A stretch of DNA of 64,000 nucleotides from Psychrobacter immobilis. Lineage in GTDB: Bacteria > Pseudomonadota > Gammaproteobacteria > Pseudomonadales > Moraxellaceae. Location of the stretch: contig CAJHAA010000002.1 in the NCBI GenBank assembly GCA_904846265.1, positions 62,001-126,000 of the forward strand. Reading direction: 5' to 3'. Position 1 is the stretch's first letter, and each line of letters opens with the position of its first letter. The position numbers and the translations under genes were made by a program. Positions 8,356 through 18,915 of the stretch are shown in pieces. A model generated the notes under the pieces. That model ran no database searches and was not told the origin of the DNA. It saw only the letters and a program-made list of their open reading frames with translations.

Positions 8356-9195
8356 ATGACACGGATGCATTTGCGCACTGCTATTTTTGGCTCATCACGC
8401 CGCACCGCGATAGGCGTTATGCTAATGACCAGCATCGTCACTACGGGCTGTACCACCAATTATTTGACCAACAGTACAGAAGGTACGTATGGTGTGCCAA
8501 TGACAGAGCGTACCATTCCGCAGCGACTACTGGATCGCAGTATTGAACATACCGTCAAAATCAATGTTTATGGGTTAAAAGAAGACCTGCAACAAACCAG
8601 TCGTATGGGTATTGATAGCTTTAATAGTGAAGTGTTATTGACAGGCGAAGTACCCACTGAGGCCATCAAAGTAGAAGTCGAAAAAGTCGTCAGCTCTATG
8701 CCAGATGTGCGTCATGTCTATAATGAGCTAAACGTCAGCGCGTCTAAAGGCTATAGCTCGACGGTTCATGATGGCTATATCACCTCAAAGCTGCTGGCAA
8801 AAGTAGCCGCGAGTGATGGTGTCAAAGCCTCACAGATCAAAGCCGTGACCAATGATGGTGTGGTTTATATCATGGGACGTATGACACCGACTCAGCAGAG
8901 TCACCTAATCGATATCGCCAATAGCACCGTTGGTGTGACTGAGCTGGTGCTGCTGACGACCGTCGTTGATGACAGGGGCGTAAAGATAAGTAAAGACGAC
9001 ATTATGTCTGAAAATAACTTGGTAAATCCTGCTTCAGCACCAGTCGTTGTGGACGGGGTAGCTGCTGCTAGCGTTAATAATTCTGAAGCGCCAGCGTCCG
9101 TTGGCACATCGACTCCTATCGTCGTGACCGAAGATGGCACAACCGTTGAGCAACCGTCATCAAGCCCATATATAGACCTGTATCAAGATCCGTAA
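8356..9195 (+). CDS. dolP: BON-domain outer-membrane lipoprotein, DolP-like
   Basis: Likely lipoprotein that supports outer-membrane integrity. The signal segment ends in a lipobox-like TTGC with Cys32; the residue three before the Cys is Thr, not the usual Leu or Val. Two BON domains follow, about residues 62-125 and 135-205, with the characteristic VLLTGEVPTEA and VVYIMGRMTPTQQ strands. Enteric DolP is about 190 residues; this one is 279 because of a C-terminal tail rich in Val, Ala, Ser, Thr and Pro. AGAGG lies about nine bases before the ATG. The gene-order link to rsmI and yraN supports the DolP assignment rather than OsmY. Confidence 0.82.
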   Translation: MTRMHLRTAIFGSSRRTAIGVMLMTSIVTTGCTTNYLTNSTEGTYGVPMTERTIPQRLLDRSIEHTVKINVYGLKEDLQQTSRMGIDSFNSEVLLTGEVPTEAIKVEVEKVVSSMPDVRHVYNELNVSASKGYSSTVHDGYITSKLLAKVAASDGVKASQIKAVTNDGVVYIMGRMTPTQQSHLIDIANSTVGVTELVLLTTVVDDRGVKISKDDIMSENNLVNPASAPVVVDGVAAASVNNSEAPASVGTSTPIVVTEDGTTVEQPSSSPYIDLYQDP

Positions 9196-9246
9196 AAAGT
9201 GTTCTAAAACACAGCTGTTATTTATTAATAAAACAAAAAAACAGTG

Positions 9247-9277
9247 GCTAAATAGCTTGTAGGGTAAGCTATTTGCC
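9247..9277. terminator. Hairpin after the dolP-like gene
   Basis: AAATAGCTT (9250-9258) pairs with AAGCTATTT (9266-9274) over a seven-base loop, and the stem extends outward by GGC/GCC with one bulge. There is no strong T tract afterwards, so it may be a weak terminator or a 3'-end stabiliser. Confidence 0.4.
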
Positions 9278-9472
9278 CCGTCAGTTTAAACCGTGTTTAA
9301 TGACAAGAAACCTAAACACTGTTAACAGGAAAAACACGAGAACTTCTGAGCCAGCCAGTAAGATATAAAAAGCGAAGAAATAGACAAGACAGTATTAGCG
9401 CTTATTTTATAAAAGGGCTGTCTCAACGCTATTACTTTTGATCCATGTATAAATATAATAGGGATACTGGCA

Positions 9473-10480
9473 ATGAAGGATGCAAACAAGCGCTTAGAAT
9501 ATAATAAAAGCCGTCAAAAAATAAATAATGAAAGCATGATTAATAATACTGCTAGCAAAGTAGGCATTCTAAAATTCACAGGCGTCGCTGCCTTAGCACT
9601 GGGTAGCGTTGCGCTAGCCACCCAGAATGCGCAAGCCTTATCGCCACTCGCTATCGTCAATGGTATTACTGCTAGTAGCGGCGTTGGCGTCAGCAAAAAC
9701 ATTCTCTATGGTGATGAGCCCGATCAAGATTTGGATATTTATTATCCCAAGCCATTAGCACAAGCGATGAAAGCCCAAAGCGCCATCAACGATGGTGCGA
9801 TTAATGATAGCTATCCGATGGTGGTGTTTGTCCACGGTGGCTCGTGGGAGAGTGGCAATAAAGAACAGTATGCCTTTGTTGGTCAGAGTTTGGCGCAAGC
9901 AGGTTATGTCACCGCCGTGATTAATTATCGTAAAGCGCCTGAGCATGTGTACCCTGATTATGTCAAAGATACGGCGCAAGCGATTGCTTGGAGTATCAAT
10001 AATGCTCCGAGCCTACATGCTGATCCTAAACGCTTAGCGGTAATTGGACATTCTGCTGGTGCATTTAACGCGGTTGCAGCGGTCGCCAATGAAGATTTTT
10101 TAGCGCCTTATGGTATTAAGCCAAAGGATATTACCGCGGTCGTGGGTATTGCTGGTCCTTATAGTTATGACTTCCGTAAATTTGATAGCGCCACCGCCTT
10201 TGCTGCTGATGCTACGCCAGACGACGTCATGCCAGACCGTCAAATCAAAGGCGAGCAGCCCCCGTATTTATTGTTGACTGCCGAAAAAGACAAAGTGGTG
10301 TATGCGACCAATACGATTAAAATGACCAAAGCGTTCCAAGAGGCGGGCGTCACCGTAGAAAACGGTGAAATAAAAGGTGCCAGTCATGCGACCAGTATTG
10401 GTGCGATGGCACCGCCGCTACGTTGGGTCAATGATGTACGCGCGCAAGTACTGACCTACTTGGATAAAATGCTCAAATAA
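9473..10480 (+). CDS. Exported alpha/beta hydrolase (carboxylesterase-like)
   Basis: Predicted serine esterase of the alpha/beta hydrolase-3 type. The oxyanion HGG appears in VVFVHGGSWESG, the nucleophile elbow is GHSAGAF with Ser194, and the acid and base probably lie in AEKDKV and GASHATS. The N-terminus has a basic stretch, a hydrophobic core (GVAALALGSVALA) and an AxA-type end (NAQA), which suggests export. A second ATG at 9536 would shorten the basic stretch to a more typical signal peptide; the first ATG has AGGGA about ten bases upstream. The substrate is unknown and it appears monocistronic. Confidence 0.83.
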   Translation: MKDANKRLEYNKSRQKINNESMINNTASKVGILKFTGVAALALGSVALATQNAQALSPLAIVNGITASSGVGVSKNILYGDEPDQDLDIYYPKPLAQAMKAQSAINDGAINDSYPMVVFVHGGSWESGNKEQYAFVGQSLAQAGYVTAVINYRKAPEHVYPDYVKDTAQAIAWSINNAPSLHADPKRLAVIGHSAGAFNAVAAVANEDFLAPYGIKPKDITAVVGIAGPYSYDFRKFDSATAFAADATPDDVMPDRQIKGEQPPYLLLTAEKDKVVYATNTIKMTKAFQEAGVTVENGEIKGASHATSIGAMAPPLRWVNDVRAQVLTYLDKMLK

Positions 10481-10542
10481 TGGACGGCAATCAGAAGTTA
10501 GGTGCAGTTGCGTAAGACAGTACTGTAAGATGCTTAAACTCT

Positions 10543-10551
10543 TGTTATAAT
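10543..10551 (+). promoter_or_regulatory. Extended -10 promoter for ibaG-murA
   Basis: TGTTATAAT matches TGn-TATAAT exactly and lies 51 bases before the ibaG start. No good -35 box is visible 17 bases upstream, as is usual for extended -10 promoters. Confidence 0.55.
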
Positions 10552-10602
10552 GTCGTCACTTTAAATCTATACCCTATCTGACACTTTAAGGCAGAATATT
10601 CT

Positions 10603-10854
10603 ATGAGCATGAACGCTGACGATTTGATTGCATTTTTACAGACTCACTTCCCAGACGCTTTTATTCAAGCTGCCAATCAAGGTAATAAGTTTGATGTACG
10701 CGTGGTTGATGCCAGCTTTGAAGGTAAGCGTGCCGTGCAACGTCAGCAGGCGATTTATGCATTAGTCAATGATAAGATCGCCAGTGGCGATATTCATGCG
10801 CTCAATATTCAAGCGCTGACGCCTGCTGAATGGGACGTTCAATCCAAAGGCTAG
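10603..10854 (+). CDS. ibaG: BolA-family protein IbaG
   Basis: Small 83-residue BolA/IbaG protein, thought to bind monothiol glutaredoxin and take part in Fe-S trafficking and acid or stress responses. The BolA fold signature is seen in FDVRVVDASFEGKRAVQRQQAIYA. The typical invariant His of the BolA C-terminal helix is present in DIHALNIQALTP. Its location directly upstream of murA is conserved in many gamma- and betaproteobacteria and supports IbaG over BolA proper. Confidence 0.92.
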   Translation: MSMNADDLIAFLQTHFPDAFIQAANQGNKFDVRVVDASFEGKRAVQRQQAIYALVNDKIASGDIHALNIQALTPAEWDVQSKG

Positions 10855-10947
10855 ACCGTTATACATATGATTGGGCTTATTAGACTGGCTATTATATTGG
10901 CTGGGTGTGATTGGTCTGATTTTCACTATTTTAATACTCATCGTTAG

Positions 10948-12228
<1,281 letters not shown>

Positions 12229-12312
12229 TATCGATTTGCTTATCAAATCCATGACCTTAACGATTGATACGATTGGCGTTGATATGAATAGCTTAGTAAC
12301 CTACCACTAAAA

Positions 12313-12330
12313 GCCCCCTTCAGCGGGGGT
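12313..12330 (+). promoter_or_regulatory. GC hairpin between murA and hisG
   Basis: CCCCC (12314-12318) and GGGGG (12325-12329) enclose TTCAGC. It is preceded by four A but not followed by T, so as a plus-strand terminator it is incomplete; read on the minus strand it is followed by CTTTT. It overlaps the upstream candidate start of hisG (GTG at 12329) and lies 29 bases before the ATG start. Confidence 0.45.
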
Positions 12331-12358
12331 GTTAACTGCACATGGACACGATGTCATT

Positions 12359-13054
12359 ATGACTGAAGCAAGCAATAGCCTACCAAATGATGGTTTATTA
12401 AATGAAGTAAATGATGAGTTTTCAGGCTTAACACTGGCCTTATCAAAAGGTCGTATTCTAGAAGAGACCATGCCACTGCTACGCGCAGCTGGTGTTGAGT
12501 TATTAGAAGATCCTGAAGCCTCACGCAAACTTATTTTTCCAACCTCAAACCCCAACGTGCGTGTATTGATTTTGCGTGCCAGTGATGTGCCAACCTACGT
12601 TGAGCATGGCGCGGCTGACTTTGGGGTGGCGGGTAAAGATGTGTTGCTTGAACATGGTGCCAACCATGTCTATGAGTTGCTTGATTTGCAAATTGCTCAG
12701 TGTAAGTTGATGACAGCTGGCGTGAAAGATGCGCCGCTACCCAATCGTCGCCTACGTATTGCGACCAAATACGTCAATGTTGCCCGCGCTTACTTTGCCA
12801 GCCAAGGTCAGCAAGTGGATGTGATTAAACTGTATGGCTCTATGGAGCTTGCGCCGTTGGTCGGATTGGGTGATTTGATCGTCGATGTGGTTGATACAGG
12901 TAATACGTTGCGCGCCAACGGTCTTGAAGCACGCGATCATATTTGCGATGTGTCCTCACGCCTTATCGTCAATCAAGTGAGCTACAAGCGTAAATTTGCA
13001 TTACTTGAGCCGATTTTAGATAGCTTCAAAAACAGTATTGCCAGCGCTTCATAA
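12359..13054 (+). CDS. hisG: ATP phosphoribosyltransferase HisG, short form
   Basis: First step of histidine synthesis, joining ATP and PRPP. The catalytic-domain motifs [37 protein letters not shown], and the PRPP-binding [18 protein letters not shown] are present. The protein ends at about 231 residues, with no C-terminal ACT-like regulatory domain, which marks it as the short form that works with HisZ. A GTG at 12329 would add ten residues, but that codon is buried in the GC hairpin, so I prefer the ATG. Neither has a good ribosome-binding site. Gene order murA-hisG-hisD-hisC is conserved in relatives. Confidence 0.93.
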   Translation: MTEASNSLPNDGLLNEVNDEFSGLTLALSKGRILEETMPLLRAAGVELLEDPEASRKLIFPTSNPNVRVLILRASDVPTYVEHGAADFGVAGKDVLLEHGANHVYELLDLQIAQCKLMTAGVKDAPLPNRRLRIATKYVNVARAYFASQGQQVDVIKLYGSMELAPLVGLGDLIVDVVDTGNTLRANGLEARDHICDVSSRLIVNQVSYKRKFALLEPILDSFKNSIASAS

Positions 13055-13131
13055 ATTAATTCCTAATGAATCAATATCTTATCAAGCGATACTAATCATT
13101 GGTAATCTCAAGCATTGTCATACAAATTTTT

Positions 13132-13180
13132 AAACCAGTTTAGCGCTATAAGATAGATATAGCGTGCTAAACTGGTTTTG
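13132..13180 (+). terminator. Terminator after hisG
   Basis: A long stem: AAACCAGTTTAGC (13132-13144) pairs perfectly with GCTAAACTGGTTT (13166-13178), and the inner GCTATA pairs with TATAGC with a two-base bulge. It ends in TTTTGTT. Strong, probably terminating hisG and separating it from hisD. Confidence 0.8.
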
Positions 13181-13190
13181 TTGTATTTGC

Positions 13191-13218
13191 TTGCCAGAAA
13201 GTATGAGGTTAGTATAAT
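13191..13218 (+). promoter_or_regulatory. Sigma-70-type promoter for hisD-hisC
   Basis: TTGCCA (13191-13196) and TATAAT (13213-13218) with 16-base spacing, directly after the hisG terminator and 126 bases before the hisD start. This implies that hisDC is transcribed independently of murA-hisG. Confidence 0.6.
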
Positions 13219-13343
13219 CTGAACAAACTAAATATATAAAAACTGGTATATCAGCCATCACAATTATTATTAATACTCAATACCCTTCATTTTTACGTCG
13301 CTAATTTTCAGCAGTCTTTTATGCTCAGATATAGGATTAAGTC

Positions 13344-14639
13344 ATGCGCCAACTAAGTACCCAAGATGCCGATTTTGACAGTCAGTTGACAGAGTTACTT
13401 GCCTTTGAAACCGTCAATGATGCCGATTTGTTAAAGACCGTTGATGATATCATCGCCCAAGTTCGGCATGATGGCGATCGCGTCGTACTGGCGTTAACCC
13501 AGCAATTCGATCAGCATCCGGCGACGACGATGCAAGAGCTAGAGCTGTCTAAAGAGGCGCTTGCTGAAGCGTTTGCGAATCTTGATGATACAGTGAAATT
13601 GGCATTGACCACCGCAGCAACGCGTGTGCAGACCTTTCATGAGCGCCAAGTACAAGAGACTTGGCAGTATGAAGATGAGCTTGGTAATCGCTTGGGTCAA
13701 AAAGTCACTGCACTTGATCGAGTAGGCATCTATGTCCCTGGTGGTTTGGCCTCTTATCCGTCTTCGGTATTGATGAATGCCATTCCTGCCAAAGTGGCGG
13801 GTGTTAAAGAGGTCATCATGGTAGTGCCAGCGCCAAAAGGCGTGCTCAATCCATTGGTATTGGCAGCTGCGCATTTGGCACAAGTCGACCGTGTCTTTAC
13901 CATCGGCGGTGCGCAAGCGGTTGCTGCCTTGGCATATGGTACCGAAACGATTCCAGCGGTGGATAAAATCACTGGCCCTGGTAATAAATATGTTGCTGCC
14001 GCCAAGCGCGCAGTATTTGGTCAAGTTGGGATTGATATGATCGCTGGTCCTTCTGAAGTATTGGTCTATGCAGAGGGCGAGGCGCAAGACCGTGCTGATT
14101 GGTTGGCCATGGATTTATTGTCACAAGCTGAACATGACCGTATCGCTCAAGCTATCTTTGTCACAACCAGTGAACAGCAGCTAGCTGAAGTTGCCGCTGA
14201 GATCGAAAAAGCATTGGCAGAATTGCCAAAAGCCGATATCGCCCGCGATTCGCTAAAAAATCGTGGCGCACTTATTTTAGTCAAAGACCGCGTGGAAGGT
14301 ATGGCTGTGATTAATCGGGTTGCCCCAGAACATTTAGAGTTGTCAGTTGATCATCCTGATGCGCTACTCAACGATATTCGTCATGCAGGTGCTATTTTCA
14401 TGGGACGTCACACGCCTGAGGCGATTGGTGACTACTGCGCAGGACCCAATCACGTGTTGCCAACATCTGGCACTGCGCGTTTCTCTTCACCGCTAGGTGT
14501 TTATGATTTCCAAAAGAAATCCTCTATTATTTATTGTACTGAAGCCGGTAGTAAGCCATTGGCTGAGACCGCAGATATTTTAGCGCAACGTGAGGACTTA
14601 GAAGCCCATGCGCGCTCAGCCCGTTATCGTTATCAGTAA
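13344..14639 (+). CDS. hisD: Histidinol dehydrogenase HisD
   Basis: Zinc enzyme that oxidises L-histidinol to L-histidine in two NAD-dependent steps, the last reactions of the pathway. Family motifs: RVGIYVPGGLASYPSSVLM, GGAQAVAALAYGTETIP, KITGPGNKYVAAAKR, GPSEVLV, LSQAEHD (catalytic and zinc-binding Glu/His), APEHLEL and GPNHVLPTSGTARFSSPL. The length of 431 is standard. It is followed 79 bases later by hisC. Confidence 0.97.
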   Translation: MRQLSTQDADFDSQLTELLAFETVNDADLLKTVDDIIAQVRHDGDRVVLALTQQFDQHPATTMQELELSKEALAEAFANLDDTVKLALTTAATRVQTFHERQVQETWQYEDELGNRLGQKVTALDRVGIYVPGGLASYPSSVLMNAIPAKVAGVKEVIMVVPAPKGVLNPLVLAAAHLAQVDRVFTIGGAQAVAALAYGTETIPAVDKITGPGNKYVAAAKRAVFGQVGIDMIAGPSEVLVYAEGEAQDRADWLAMDLLSQAEHDRIAQAIFVTTSEQQLAEVAAEIEKALAELPKADIARDSLKNRGALILVKDRVEGMAVINRVAPEHLELSVDHPDALLNDIRHAGAIFMGRHTPEAIGDYCAGPNHVLPTSGTARFSSPLGVYDFQKKSSIIYCTEAGSKPLAETADILAQREDLEAHARSARYRYQ

Positions 14640-14718
14640 CGTGGCTTAATGATTACTTTTGAATTGTACTTTTGAGATTTATATTTAATAATTTATGTGG
14701 CTAATAGTAGGATAACTT

Positions 14719-15852
14719 ATGAGTGAGTTAAAGATAGACACCAGACTTTGGTCATCTAAAGCGCGTAATTTGTCACCTTACGTTCCTGGTGAGCAGCCTC
14801 AGCATGAAAATTTATGCAAATTAAATACCAATGAAAACCCATTCCCGCCGTCACCAAAAGTAGGCGAGGCAATCGCAAAAGTCCTAGAGCAGCAAGCGGA
14901 TGATCTGCGTTTATATCCAGCGCCTGAGTCTGATGATTTGCGTGCCGCATTGGCACAACTCTATGATATTGATATCAACCAAGTGTTTGTTGGCAATGGC
15001 TCTGATGAAGTATTGGCACTAGTATTTGCCAGCTTTTTCCTAAAAGAGCGACCTGTTTTAGCACCCGATATCAGCTATAGTTTCTATCCAGTCTATGCGC
15101 AGACCTTTGGTATCGAGCTGGTACAAATTGCCTTGGAAGAAGATTTTAGTATTGATCCTGATGCTTATCGCCAGCCTTGTAGCGGCATTATCATTGCCAA
15201 TCCAAATGCCCCAACTGGACTGCTATTATCGCTTGCTGATATTCGCAAGCTGGCTAGTGAGCACTCAAACTCAGTGATTGTGATTGATGAAGCTTATATT
15301 GATTTTGCGCGGGCAGTTGACGGTAGCTCAGATACAGAAATTTCAGCAGTGAGCTTAATCAATGAGTTTGACAACATTCTTGTGACCCAAACCTTTTCAA
15401 AGTCACGTTCGCTTGCTGGATTACGCGTTGGTATGGCTTTTGGTAATGCCTCATTGATTGAAGCCTTAACCCGTATGAAAAACAGCTTTAATAGCTATCC
15501 ACTGGATAAGCTGGCGCAAGTAGGGGCGACTGCCAGTGTATTGGATGTTGAGTATTTTACTCAGACCTGCCAGCAAGTCATCGACTTACGCCAATCTCTT
15601 ACAGCAGAGCTGACAGCGTTAGGTTTTGATGTGTTGCCATCGCATGCCAACTTTGTTTTTGCCCGCCCTAAAGACGGTAATGCCAATACGGTAGCGAATG
15701 CGTTACGTGAGCAAGGCATTATCGTCCGTCATTTTGACAAGCCACGCATCAATGAGTATTTGCGTATCACTACCGGTACAGCAGAGCAAAACAACCGTTT
15801 GATAGATGCTTTACAGACGTTGCAGAAAGAGGCTGAAATCATTGCTGATTAA
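14719..15852 (+). CDS. hisC: Histidinol-phosphate aminotransferase HisC
   Basis: PLP aminotransferase converting imidazole-acetol phosphate and glutamate to histidinol phosphate. Visible are KLNTNENPFPPSP at the N-terminus, the PLP phosphate region VGNGSDEVL, the IIIANPNAPTG loop, VIDEAYIDFA, and the Schiff-base lysine in TQTFSKSRSLAGLRVG. The length of 377 residues is typical. The ATG has AGGAT about seven bases upstream. It forms a two-gene unit with hisD and is followed by a terminator shared with convergent pabB. Confidence 0.96.
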   Translation: MSELKIDTRLWSSKARNLSPYVPGEQPQHENLCKLNTNENPFPPSPKVGEAIAKVLEQQADDLRLYPAPESDDLRAALAQLYDIDINQVFVGNGSDEVLALVFASFFLKERPVLAPDISYSFYPVYAQTFGIELVQIALEEDFSIDPDAYRQPCSGIIIANPNAPTGLLLSLADIRKLASEHSNSVIVIDEAYIDFARAVDGSSDTEISAVSLINEFDNILVTQTFSKSRSLAGLRVGMAFGNASLIEALTRMKNSFNSYPLDKLAQVGATASVLDVEYFTQTCQQVIDLRQSLTAELTALGFDVLPSHANFVFARPKDGNANTVANALREQGIIVRHFDKPRINEYLRITTGTAEQNNRLIDALQTLQKEAEIIAD

Positions 15853-15905
15853 TATCTGGTTCGCGATTTAAATCTTGATAATTGCATCACGATGCTTGTA
15901 TTGAT

Positions 15906-15942
15906 AAAAAAGCCTGCCAACATTATGTTGCGCAGGCTTTTT
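15906..15942. terminator. Bidirectional terminator between hisC and pabB
   Basis: AAAAAGCCTGC-CAACA pairs with TGTTG-C-GCAGGCTTTTT across a TTA loop with a one-base bulge. A and T tracts on both flanks fit termination in both directions for these convergent genes. Confidence 0.88.
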
Positions 15943-15976
15943 GACGAATTTATCTAGTCACGTTTTTAGAACAATC

Positions 15977-17677
15977 TTAAGGGCCTTTGTGGGTATTTTC
16001 TTGAGTTAAAACGCTTAATAGATTACCGACTTTATCCAAACATTCTTGGTATTCAGCATCGCAATCAGAGGCGACAGTGATACCACCGCCTGCCCATAAG
16101 CTAATATGTCTTTTTTTATCCAACTCATTATGTGATGAAGTGTTAGCTTGCAGCGTACGAATGAGCACATTCCATTGACCACTGCCATCAAAGTTCATAT
16201 AGCCCAATGTGCCGCAATAAGCACCGCGCGGCGCAGTTTCTAGCTCAGATATAATTTCAACCGCTCGCTTTTTTGGGGTGCCAGTAATTGAGCCAGCAGG
16301 CAAACTACCAAACAAAACGGCGAGTGGGTGAGTGTCCGTCTGTAATTCTGCGGTAATAGTGCTGACCATATGGTGCACATTGCTAAAACTCTCAATCGCG
16401 AATAACTGCGGCACTTTTACGCTGCCTATCTTGGCATATTTACCCAAGTCATTACGCAATAAATCGACAATCATCACATTTTCGGCACGATCCTTTTCAC
16501 TATCAGTCAGTTGCTGTTTATAAGCATGGTCTTGTTGAATATTGGTGCTGCGCGGCATAGTCCCTTTGATGGGCTTAGTGATGATATGGTGCTTGCCAGT
16601 ATTGGTATCCTTGGTAAATGTAAAAAACAACTCAGGTGAGCAGCTCAATAATTCAAACGGATGCTGGGACGTATTATTTTTGATTTCACGGTTAAAGGGA
16701 TTAACCGCTAAATATCCGGCAAAAGGTGCTTGAGTATTACGATATAAAGCAGGTAAATAATCAATCAGCATCGGCAAAGCGCTATTATCGCTAGGGTTAT
16801 GATCAAAAAAACCTTGCCATTCTTGGGTTAGGTTGATTTGATAACAGTCGCCTTGCTGTAGATATTTTTGGGTTTGATTGAATGCTTGTTGATAGTCTTG
16901 TTTGCGCCATCGTGACTTTAATACTAAAGGAGCAGGCAGTGGTGATGCTGTCAGTTGCGTTTTATTGAGACAGTTATCAGCCAGCTTTTTATCTACTATA
17001 TCTAAATAAGAGACAAGTGCCGTGATCATTTTATTTTTTTGCTGATTATCAGAGTCGTTTTCAGAGTCGTTAGCAGTTGCCTTTATCGTTAATTCCCAAC
17101 CCGTGTTGCCATGATCTCCATCAGGTGCTAGGTAAATATCATAATGTCCTAATACGGCACAAGGCTGTGCTGCTCGCTCAATTTTGGCGGCTGGGCTTAG
17201 CTCATGAGCCGCAATATCATAACCAATAAAACCTATCAGACCATGATGATAACTTGGTTTTTCATTTAAATCGCTTACAGATTCTGAGGTTTCATTATCA
17301 GTCTCATAAGTTTGACTATAACTGATTAACTCATCTTGCCAGTCGCTATAACTCATATGAGTGATATCATTGTGAACGGCGTCACGATAGGTTTTTGTGA
17401 CTTGATAAAGAACTGCTTGTTCGTTCGAATCAGGCGTGTTTTCAGCACAATCTTGAACAGACCAGCTTACTTTTGGCAATAAGCCAATCACCGGTCGGCC
17501 ATCATTGTTGAGCCAAACCAATTGCCAGTTTGCCTTAGTATCTTGTGCGATTAAATACTGCTGTAGCAGCGGCATAAGTTCTGCAGCCGATAGGTCACCA
17601 AAACGCCAGCTAGGTTTAGTAGCTGGCGATGGATCAGACATTATTTGCTCAGTTTTGAGAGGATGTGCTGCGAGCAT
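15977..17677 (-). CDS. pabB: Aminodeoxychorismate synthase component I PabB
   Basis: Makes 4-amino-4-deoxychorismate from chorismate, with ammonia from PabA, for folate synthesis. The chorismate-binding domain fills the C-terminal half. Diagnostic for PabB rather than TrpE or EntC is the nucleophilic Lys371 in TKPIKGTMPR; NVMIVDLLRNDLG, GSLPAGSITGTPKKRA and the C-terminal AGGGITVASD are also present. At 566 residues it is about 100 longer than the enteric enzyme, through Asn/Asp/Ser-rich inserts in the N-terminal half. The ATG lies two bases after the fabB stop, suggesting translational coupling; an ATG at 17641 is an alternative. No pabA lies nearby. Confidence 0.93.
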   Translation of the reverse strand: MLAAHPLKTEQIMSDPSPATKPSWRFGDLSAAELMPLLQQYLIAQDTKANWQLVWLNNDGRPVIGLLPKVSWSVQDCAENTPDSNEQAVLYQVTKTYRDAVHNDITHMSYSDWQDELISYSQTYETDNETSESVSDLNEKPSYHHGLIGFIGYDIAAHELSPAAKIERAAQPCAVLGHYDIYLAPDGDHGNTGWELTIKATANDSENDSDNQQKNKMITALVSYLDIVDKKLADNCLNKTQLTASPLPAPLVLKSRWRKQDYQQAFNQTQKYLQQGDCYQINLTQEWQGFFDHNPSDNSALPMLIDYLPALYRNTQAPFAGYLAVNPFNREIKNNTSQHPFELLSCSPELFFTFTKDTNTGKHHIITKPIKGTMPRSTNIQQDHAYKQQLTDSEKDRAENVMIVDLLRNDLGKYAKIGSVKVPQLFAIESFSNVHHMVSTITAELQTDTHPLAVLFGSLPAGSITGTPKKRAVEIISELETAPRGAYCGTLGYMNFDGSGQWNVLIRTLQANTSSHNELDKKRHISLWAGGGITVASDCDAEYQECLDKVGNLLSVLTQENTHKGP

Positions 17678-17679
17678 AG

Positions 17680-18915
17680 TTAGGCGTCAAACTTTTTAAT
17701 GATTAATGTGGCATTAGTACCGCCAAAGCCAAAGCTGTTGCTCATTAATGTCTCAAGCTTGGCTTCACGCATTTCGGTGACAATATCAAAGCCTTCAGCC
17801 GCAGGGTCTAAATTATCAACATTGATACTGGGCGCAATGAAGCCTTCTTCTAGCATCAACAAGCAATAAATCAGCTCTTGCGCACCAACGGCACCAAGGC
17901 TGTGACCTGTCATAGATTTGGTAGAGCTGATCGCAGGTACTTGACTGATATCATCGCCAAATGCTTTAGCAATGGCTTTAAGCTCAGTGATGTCACCAAG
18001 TGGCGTACTAGTACCGTGGCTATTGATATAGTCGACAGTTTGCAAACCAGCTTCGGCCAGTGCTTGCTGCATACAGCGCACGGCACCTTCACCACTTGGC
18101 GCAACCATTTCAGCACCATCAGAGCTGGCACCATAACCGACGATTTCAGCCAGTATGTTGGCACCACGTGCTTGGGCATGCTCTAGACTTTCAACCACGA
18201 CCATCGCACCACCAGCAGCAATTACAAAGCCATCACGATCTTTATCATAAGCTCTTGAGGCGCGCTGCGGTGTCTCATTATACTGCGTACTGACTGCACC
18301 CATCGCATCAAACATACAAGACTGTGTCCAATGTTCCGCTTCGCTACCACCCGCGAGTATCACATCTGCTTTACCTAACTGAATAAGTTCAGCCGCATGA
18401 CCGATACAATGGGTTGAGGTGGCACAAGCAGAGGTGAGCGAGTATGATACGCCTTGGATTTTTAGACCTGTAGCAAGCGCCGCTGATACTGAGCTGCCCA
18501 TTGTTTTTGGCACAGCCATCGCGCCGACACCGCGCAGACCTTTATCCCGCATGGCATCTATGGCATTGACAATATTCTCTGTCGACGCGCCGCCAGAGCT
18601 TGCGACCACGCCCACGCGTGGATTATTATTGATGGTTTCAAGCGACAAACCAGACTGCTCAATGGCGTTTAAAGCACTGACATAAGCGTATAGACTGGCA
18701 TCACTAAAAAACCGCTTCAACTTACGATCGATACCACTGGTATCAAGCGTCGACTGGTCGATACTGCCGCTAACGTGTGATTTAAACCCATGCTCAGCAT
18801 AAGCCTCATTAAATGTAATGCCAGACTGCCCTTGCTTTAGAGCGGCAGTAACCGTGGCTAAATCATGTCCGATACAAGAGACGATCCCTGCTCCAGTGAT
18901 AACAACGCGGCGCAT
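17680..18915 (-). CDS. fabB: Beta-ketoacyl-ACP synthase I FabB
   Basis: Condensing enzyme of type II fatty acid synthesis; FabB is the form needed for unsaturated fatty acids. The Cys-His-His triad is visible: Cys164 in [11 protein letters not shown], His in [12 protein letters not shown] and His in [13 protein letters not shown], with the conserved Lys in SSTKSMTG. The N-terminus [16 protein letters not shown] and residues such as [10 protein letters not shown] match FabB more closely than FabF. The length of 411 residues is normal. It is followed by pabB with a two-base gap. No fabA is present in the window. Confidence 0.94.
   Translation of the reverse strand: MRRVVITGAGIVSCIGHDLATVTAALKQGQSGITFNEAYAEHGFKSHVSGSIDQSTLDTSGIDRKLKRFFSDASLYAYVSALNAIEQSGLSLETINNNPRVGVVASSGGASTENIVNAIDAMRDKGLRGVGAMAVPKTMGSSVSAALATGLKIQGVSYSLTSACATSTHCIGHAAELIQLGKADVILAGGSEAEHWTQSCMFDAMGAVSTQYNETPQRASRAYDKDRDGFVIAAGGAMVVVESLEHAQARGANILAEIVGYGASSDGAEMVAPSGEGAVRCMQQALAEAGLQTVDYINSHGTSTPLGDITELKAIAKAFGDDISQVPAISSTKSMTGHSLGAVGAQELIYCLLMLEEGFIAPSINVDNLDPAAEGFDIVTEMREAKLETLMSNSFGFGGTNATLIIKKFDA

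Noticed and set aside
13539..14087. 182-codon minus-strand frame opposite hisD
   Set aside because: It is fully covered by a clear HisD on the other strand, has a Cys/Arg/His-rich composition typical of a shadow frame, and no ribosome-binding site.
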